Positions 38,101 through 40,986 of a stretch of 40,986 nt of DNA are shown here, in pieces. The notes under the pieces were generated by a model that worked only from the letters and a program-made list of their open reading frames with translations, was not told where the DNA came from and made no database searches. This DNA comes from Prochlorococcus sp. AG-402-N21. GTDB taxonomy: Bacteria; Cyanobacteriota; Cyanobacteriia; PCC-6307; Cyanobiaceae. The translations under genes were made by a program, and so were the position numbers. Location: the NCBI GenBank assembly GCA_003216435.1, contig QCIW01000011.1:1-40986 (forward strand), in the 5' to 3' direction. The number at the start of each line of letters is the position of its first letter. The stretch's first letter is position 1.

Positions 38101-39459
38101 CTATCTTGCCAATAATAAAAGATTAGAAAATGTAATCCCGTTCCATAGAGAGTGCATAATTAAACAAGGGAAAAGACTACCTGAGCTTAATCTTAAGATA
38201 GCCAAGCCTGTTCCAAGAACAAATAAAGGGGGTAATTCTCCAACACTCAAATGAGCCAAAGCAAAAACCAATGCGCTAATAATTATGCCCGACAGTTGAC
38301 CAAATCTCCTTGATAAAACCGGCAAGAGTGTACCTCTAAAAATAAGTTCCTCAAAAACAGGGGCAAAAATAACTGTAGTAGTTAGGAGAAGAAATAAAGC
38401 AATCTTATTATTACTATTAAGAACTAAATCGAGCAAAGGATTACTTCCTCCCTGGTCCCCCCAAAATATGTTCATTAACCATCCTGTAAGTAATACAAAT
38501 GGCATAATCATTAGTAAACCATTGAAGGCCTTAAAGATAGATTTATCAATAGGCTTGAAACCCCATTGAAGCCATCCTGCTTTCGGTCTCTCTAGATTTT
38601 TTAAACCATTAAGTTGCTGCCGTAAAATTAGCAATGGGGGAATTGTCATAGCTACATATCCTATAAATACCCTTAAAGACTCATTAATAGGACTGGGGAC
38701 TCCTTGTATAAAAAAAGAACTTAAAGGAATAATAATTACAGGGAAAAGAACTTCTCCTAAAACTACAAACCCTCCAGAAATCAAAAGAGTCATATCAACT
38801 AAGGTGAGTGGTATATAAGGCAACTCTGGCCATGAATTATTTTTTTTTCGAAAAAATAGCCATATCTGACGAATCAAAAGCAATACACCTAATGTGGTAG
38901 TGAAAATTGGAAAAATCTGAATGCCCAGCAATCTTAAAGCCATATTATTGGAAGCTTGGTAATCAACGCATGCATCTGAATTACCTCGCAGAGCTACACA
39001 AGAAACTTGATAAAAGAATGGATCATCCTTTAATTTTTTAATTACCCCTAGTTTTGAAGAATCAAAAGAAGACGAATTTGTCGCACCTAAAAGAGCTTGT
39101 TGAACTGGGTAAAGATCTTTATCTTTTATTGAAAAATCCAATAATTCAAATCGTTTTTTCTCAGAATTCTCAATCGCAGCCCATGCCAATCTTTCTCGAT
39201 CTGTCAGATCAATTAAAGGTATCTCTTCAAAAAGCTCGCTAAGACTTCTCTGTGGATCAGCTCCAACCAAGACCGACCGAAATGATTCAGGTAAAACATT
39301 AGAAGCTACAAAAGCTATTTCATGCTGTCTCAGAGAAAGTTTTGGGGCAACCGAGGGGCGACTAAAACTCTCTTGAAGCCCTTGTTGCCAAACAAGTACC
39401 GTTAACAAAAGAGAGAAGACTGCCGTCAATAACTTCCATGCCGGAGTAACTTGTCTCAT
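38101..39459 (-). CDS. CPBP family intramembrane metalloprotease
   Basis: This 452-residue membrane protein of the CAAX-protease/bacteriocin-processing (Abi) family has an N-terminal span, a soluble part (about 30-170) and a C-terminal membrane domain. Catalytic motifs are EELIFR with Glu370-Glu371 and Arg375, His403 in LAHLSVGE, and His436 in MHSLWNG. Cyanobacterial members lack clear substrates. It sits 79 bases upstream of the FtsL-like gene on the same strand and is divergent from the histidine-phosphatase gene. Confidence 0.9.
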   Translation of the reverse strand: MRQVTPAWKLLTAVFSLLLTVLVWQQGLQESFSRPSVAPKLSLRQHEIAFVASNVLPESFRSVLVGADPQRSLSELFEEIPLIDLTDRERLAWAAIENSEKKRFELLDFSIKDKDLYPVQQALLGATNSSSFDSSKLGVIKKLKDDPFFYQVSCVALRGNSDACVDYQASNNMALRLLGIQIFPIFTTTLGVLLLIRQIWLFFRKKNNSWPELPYIPLTLVDMTLLISGGFVVLGEVLFPVIIIPLSSFFIQGVPSPINESLRVFIGYVAMTIPPLLILRQQLNGLKNLERPKAGWLQWGFKPIDKSIFKAFNGLLMIMPFVLLTGWLMNIFWGDQGGSNPLLDLVLNSNNKIALFLLLTTTVIFAPVFEELIFRGTLLPVLSRRFGQLSGIIISALVFALAHLSVGELPPLFVLGTGLAILRLSSGSLFPCLIMHSLWNGITFSNLLLLAR

Positions 39460-39566
39460 AGAGATTTACCAAAAAAAGGGAATGAACAAAGAACAGTGCG
39501 ATTACCTGAATCAATACTAATTTGATCCAGGGTTAATAAGATGACTTTCCTCAAGCCTCTTTGCTA

Positions 39567-40898
39567 ATGACATTACGTCTTCTCCTTGTCCGGCATGGTT
39601 TAAGCAGCTTCAATAAAGATTTTCGCATTCAGGGGCGCAATGACCTTTCAACACTAACCAAGGAAGGGCAACTTCAAGCAATTAAAGCAGGTAAATTCCT
39701 GTCAGAATTACCAATTACAAATGTTTATAGTTCGCCTCTTCAAAGAGCCGTAGAAACAACAAAAGGTATTCTCGAACAAAGAACAAAAAAGCTCAAAGCA
39801 ATTTATACAAATGATCTATTAGAAATTGATCTTGAGCCATGGAGTGGTCTCACTAAAGACGAAGTTAAATCTAAATTCCCCGAAGAATATCTCACCTGGC
39901 AAAAGAATCCCAAAGAACTAGTTATCAGACGTAAAAACGGAGATGAATTTCATCCGATTAAAGAACTGATGTCTCAAGCAGACAAATTTTTAAAAAAATT
40001 ACTAAAAGATCACCCTACAACAAATGATCAAAACATATTAATTGTTGGTCATAATGCGATTCTTAGATGCATTCTTCTTAATTTATTAGGTGATCCAAAA
40101 CAAGGTTTTAGAAGAATACAAATAGACAATGCCTCTATTTCAATCATGAATATTAAAAGCAATAATACAACTCCTTATCAAGCACAACTGGAATGCCTAA
40201 ATAACACAACCCATCTTGACCAGAAAGTGCCTCGTAAAAAACAGAATACAAGATTAATACTTGTTAGACATGGAGAAACAAACTGGAATCTAGAAGGCAG
40301 ATTTCAAGGGCAAATAGATATTCCACTAAACAACAATGGGAAGCAGCAAGCTTTAGCTGCAGAATCGTTCTTAAAAGACATTCCTATTGATAAAGCCTTT
40401 AGTAGTTCTATGTCTAGACCTCAAGAAACTGGGGCAATTATTTTAAATTCCCATCCAGACATAAAACTTGAATTAAAGAACGATCTCGTTGAAATTGGCC
40501 ATGGACTTTGGGAAGGAAAATTAGAATCTGAAATAAAGAAAGAATGGCCCAATTTACTGAAGCAATGGAAGGAATCCCCCGAAACAGTCCAAATGCCTGA
40601 AGGTGAAAGGATTCAGGATGTCTCTAAGCGCTCAATAAAATGCTGGGAAGATATTTGCAAAAAACTAACTCCTGAACAAACCGCGTTAGTAGTAGCTCAT
40701 GATGCTGTAAATAAAACTATTTTGTGTCACCTTCTTGGTCTAAGTGAAGCGAATATTTGGATGATCAAACAAAGCAATGGAGGAATTACTGTTCTAGATA
40801 TAAAACAAGAGGAAAATGAAATGAATATAGTTACTTGCCTCAATATTACCTCCCATTTAGGAGGGGTTATTGATCAAACAGCTACTGGGGCTTTATAA
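39567..40898 (+). CDS. tandem histidine phosphatase (phosphoglycerate mutase-like) protein
   Basis: This protein of about 443 residues carries two histidine-phosphatase domains in a row. Domain 1 (1-200) has LLLVRHGLSSFN and the second His in LIVGHNAILR. Domain 2 (about 223-430) has LILVRHGETNWN, GRFQGQIDIPLN and VVAHDAVNK. Both domains keep the phospho-accepting RHG, so both may be active. Such proteins are often called GpmB, but many are phosphatases acting on sugar phosphates or carboxyarabinitol phosphate; the substrate is not readable here. I use the ATG at 39567 rather than the TTG two codons upstream. Confidence 0.92.
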   Translation: MTLRLLLVRHGLSSFNKDFRIQGRNDLSTLTKEGQLQAIKAGKFLSELPITNVYSSPLQRAVETTKGILEQRTKKLKAIYTNDLLEIDLEPWSGLTKDEVKSKFPEEYLTWQKNPKELVIRRKNGDEFHPIKELMSQADKFLKKLLKDHPTTNDQNILIVGHNAILRCILLNLLGDPKQGFRRIQIDNASISIMNIKSNNTTPYQAQLECLNNTTHLDQKVPRKKQNTRLILVRHGETNWNLEGRFQGQIDIPLNNNGKQQALAAESFLKDIPIDKAFSSSMSRPQETGAIILNSHPDIKLELKNDLVEIGHGLWEGKLESEIKKEWPNLLKQWKESPETVQMPEGERIQDVSKRSIKCWEDICKKLTPEQTALVVAHDAVNKTILCHLLGLSEANIWMIKQSNGGITVLDIKQEENEMNIVTCLNITSHLGGVIDQTATGAL

Positions 40899-40986
40899 AG
40901 ATGATCGAAACACTTCTACTGGACCCAATTCAAATTCTTTACGACTCCAATCATTCTGTAGAAAAAAACGCCGCTTTAATTGTTGA
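40893..40986 (-). CDS. C-terminal fragment of an unidentified protein at the right edge
   Basis: A minus-strand frame enters from the right edge with no stop for 30 codons and ends in TAA at 40893-40895. Its last residues read RKEFELGPVEVFRSSL. It overlaps the histidine-phosphatase end by 6 bases, tail to tail. I do not recognise it. A competing plus-strand frame (ATG at 40901, MIETLLLDPIQILYDSN) is also open to the edge. The minus frame has a more AT-rich third position, as usual here, so I prefer it slightly. Confidence 0.4.
   Translation of the reverse strand, partial: QQLKRRFFLQNDWSRKEFELGPVEVFRSSL

Overview
This window reads as a chromosomal segment of a marine picocyanobacterium, most likely a low-light-type Prochlorococcus. 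The evidence is an AT-rich, compact genome with short intergenic gaps, a form IA Rubisco inside an alpha-carboxysome (cso) operon, both dark and light protochlorophyllide reductases, ferrochelatase with a Chl a/b-binding-like tail, the cyanobacterial alkane pathway, and a PsaM gene. The genus is inferred from protein character and gene content. I could not run a database comparison, and the clade is uncertain. I found no tRNA, rRNA, CRISPR array or insertion sequence.

Layout. (1) 1-7.5 kb, minus strand: a nearly complete alpha-carboxysome operon read csoS1, rbcL, rbcS, csoS2, csoSCA, csoS4A, csoS4B, csoS1E-like, then the start of an acRAF-like Rubisco assembly factor cut by the left edge. (2) 7.5-9.7 kb: a 350-base promoter region rich in repeats, rdgB on the plus strand, csoS1D on the minus strand, and a divergent small gene with an excisionase-like helix-turn-helix. 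(3) 9.8-15.5 kb: chlN-chlB-chlL (dark protochlorophyllide reductase), the convergent light-dependent por, a small membrane protein and psaM. (4) 15.7-23 kb: a lipoyl/octanoyl transferase, a site-2 protease with CBS-like tail, trpF, then a minus-strand lipid block (ado, aar, accA, SDR) and a creatininase-family gene. (5) 23-26 kb: an S1-domain RNA-binding protein, a Tab2-like translation factor and a PgeF-like protein in one plus-strand operon. (6) 26-30 kb, minus: a small exported SNase-like protein, ilvB and hemH. (7) 30-34.6 kb, plus: a solitary tyrosine recombinase, cobO, pyrH, frr and a geranylgeranyl-reductase-like flavoprotein. (8) 34.6-39.5 kb, minus: transaldolase, ftsI, an FtsL-like membrane protein and a CPBP protease. 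(9) 39.5 kb to the end: a tandem histidine-phosphatase protein and an edge fragment.

How the genes work together. The left third is devoted to carbon fixation: shell, scaffold, carbonic anhydrase, Rubisco and assembly factor. Next to it lie the genes making chlorophyllide and one photosystem I subunit. Hydrocarbon and fatty-acid synthesis, tetrapyrrole and cobalamin steps, and division/cell-wall genes follow.

The most interesting points are regulatory and structural. A CsoS2-like VTG motif lies in the N-terminal extension of CsoS1D. The csoS1E-like BMC protein carries a long basic extension. An uncharacterised HTH protein sits between the carboxysome and chlorophyll genes. A perfect 14-bp inverted repeat precedes chlN. 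RNA hairpins separate rbcL, rbcS and csoS2. Two orphan membrane proteins look like FtsL and FtsB/DivIC. Nothing here is clearly a wholly new multi-gene system.
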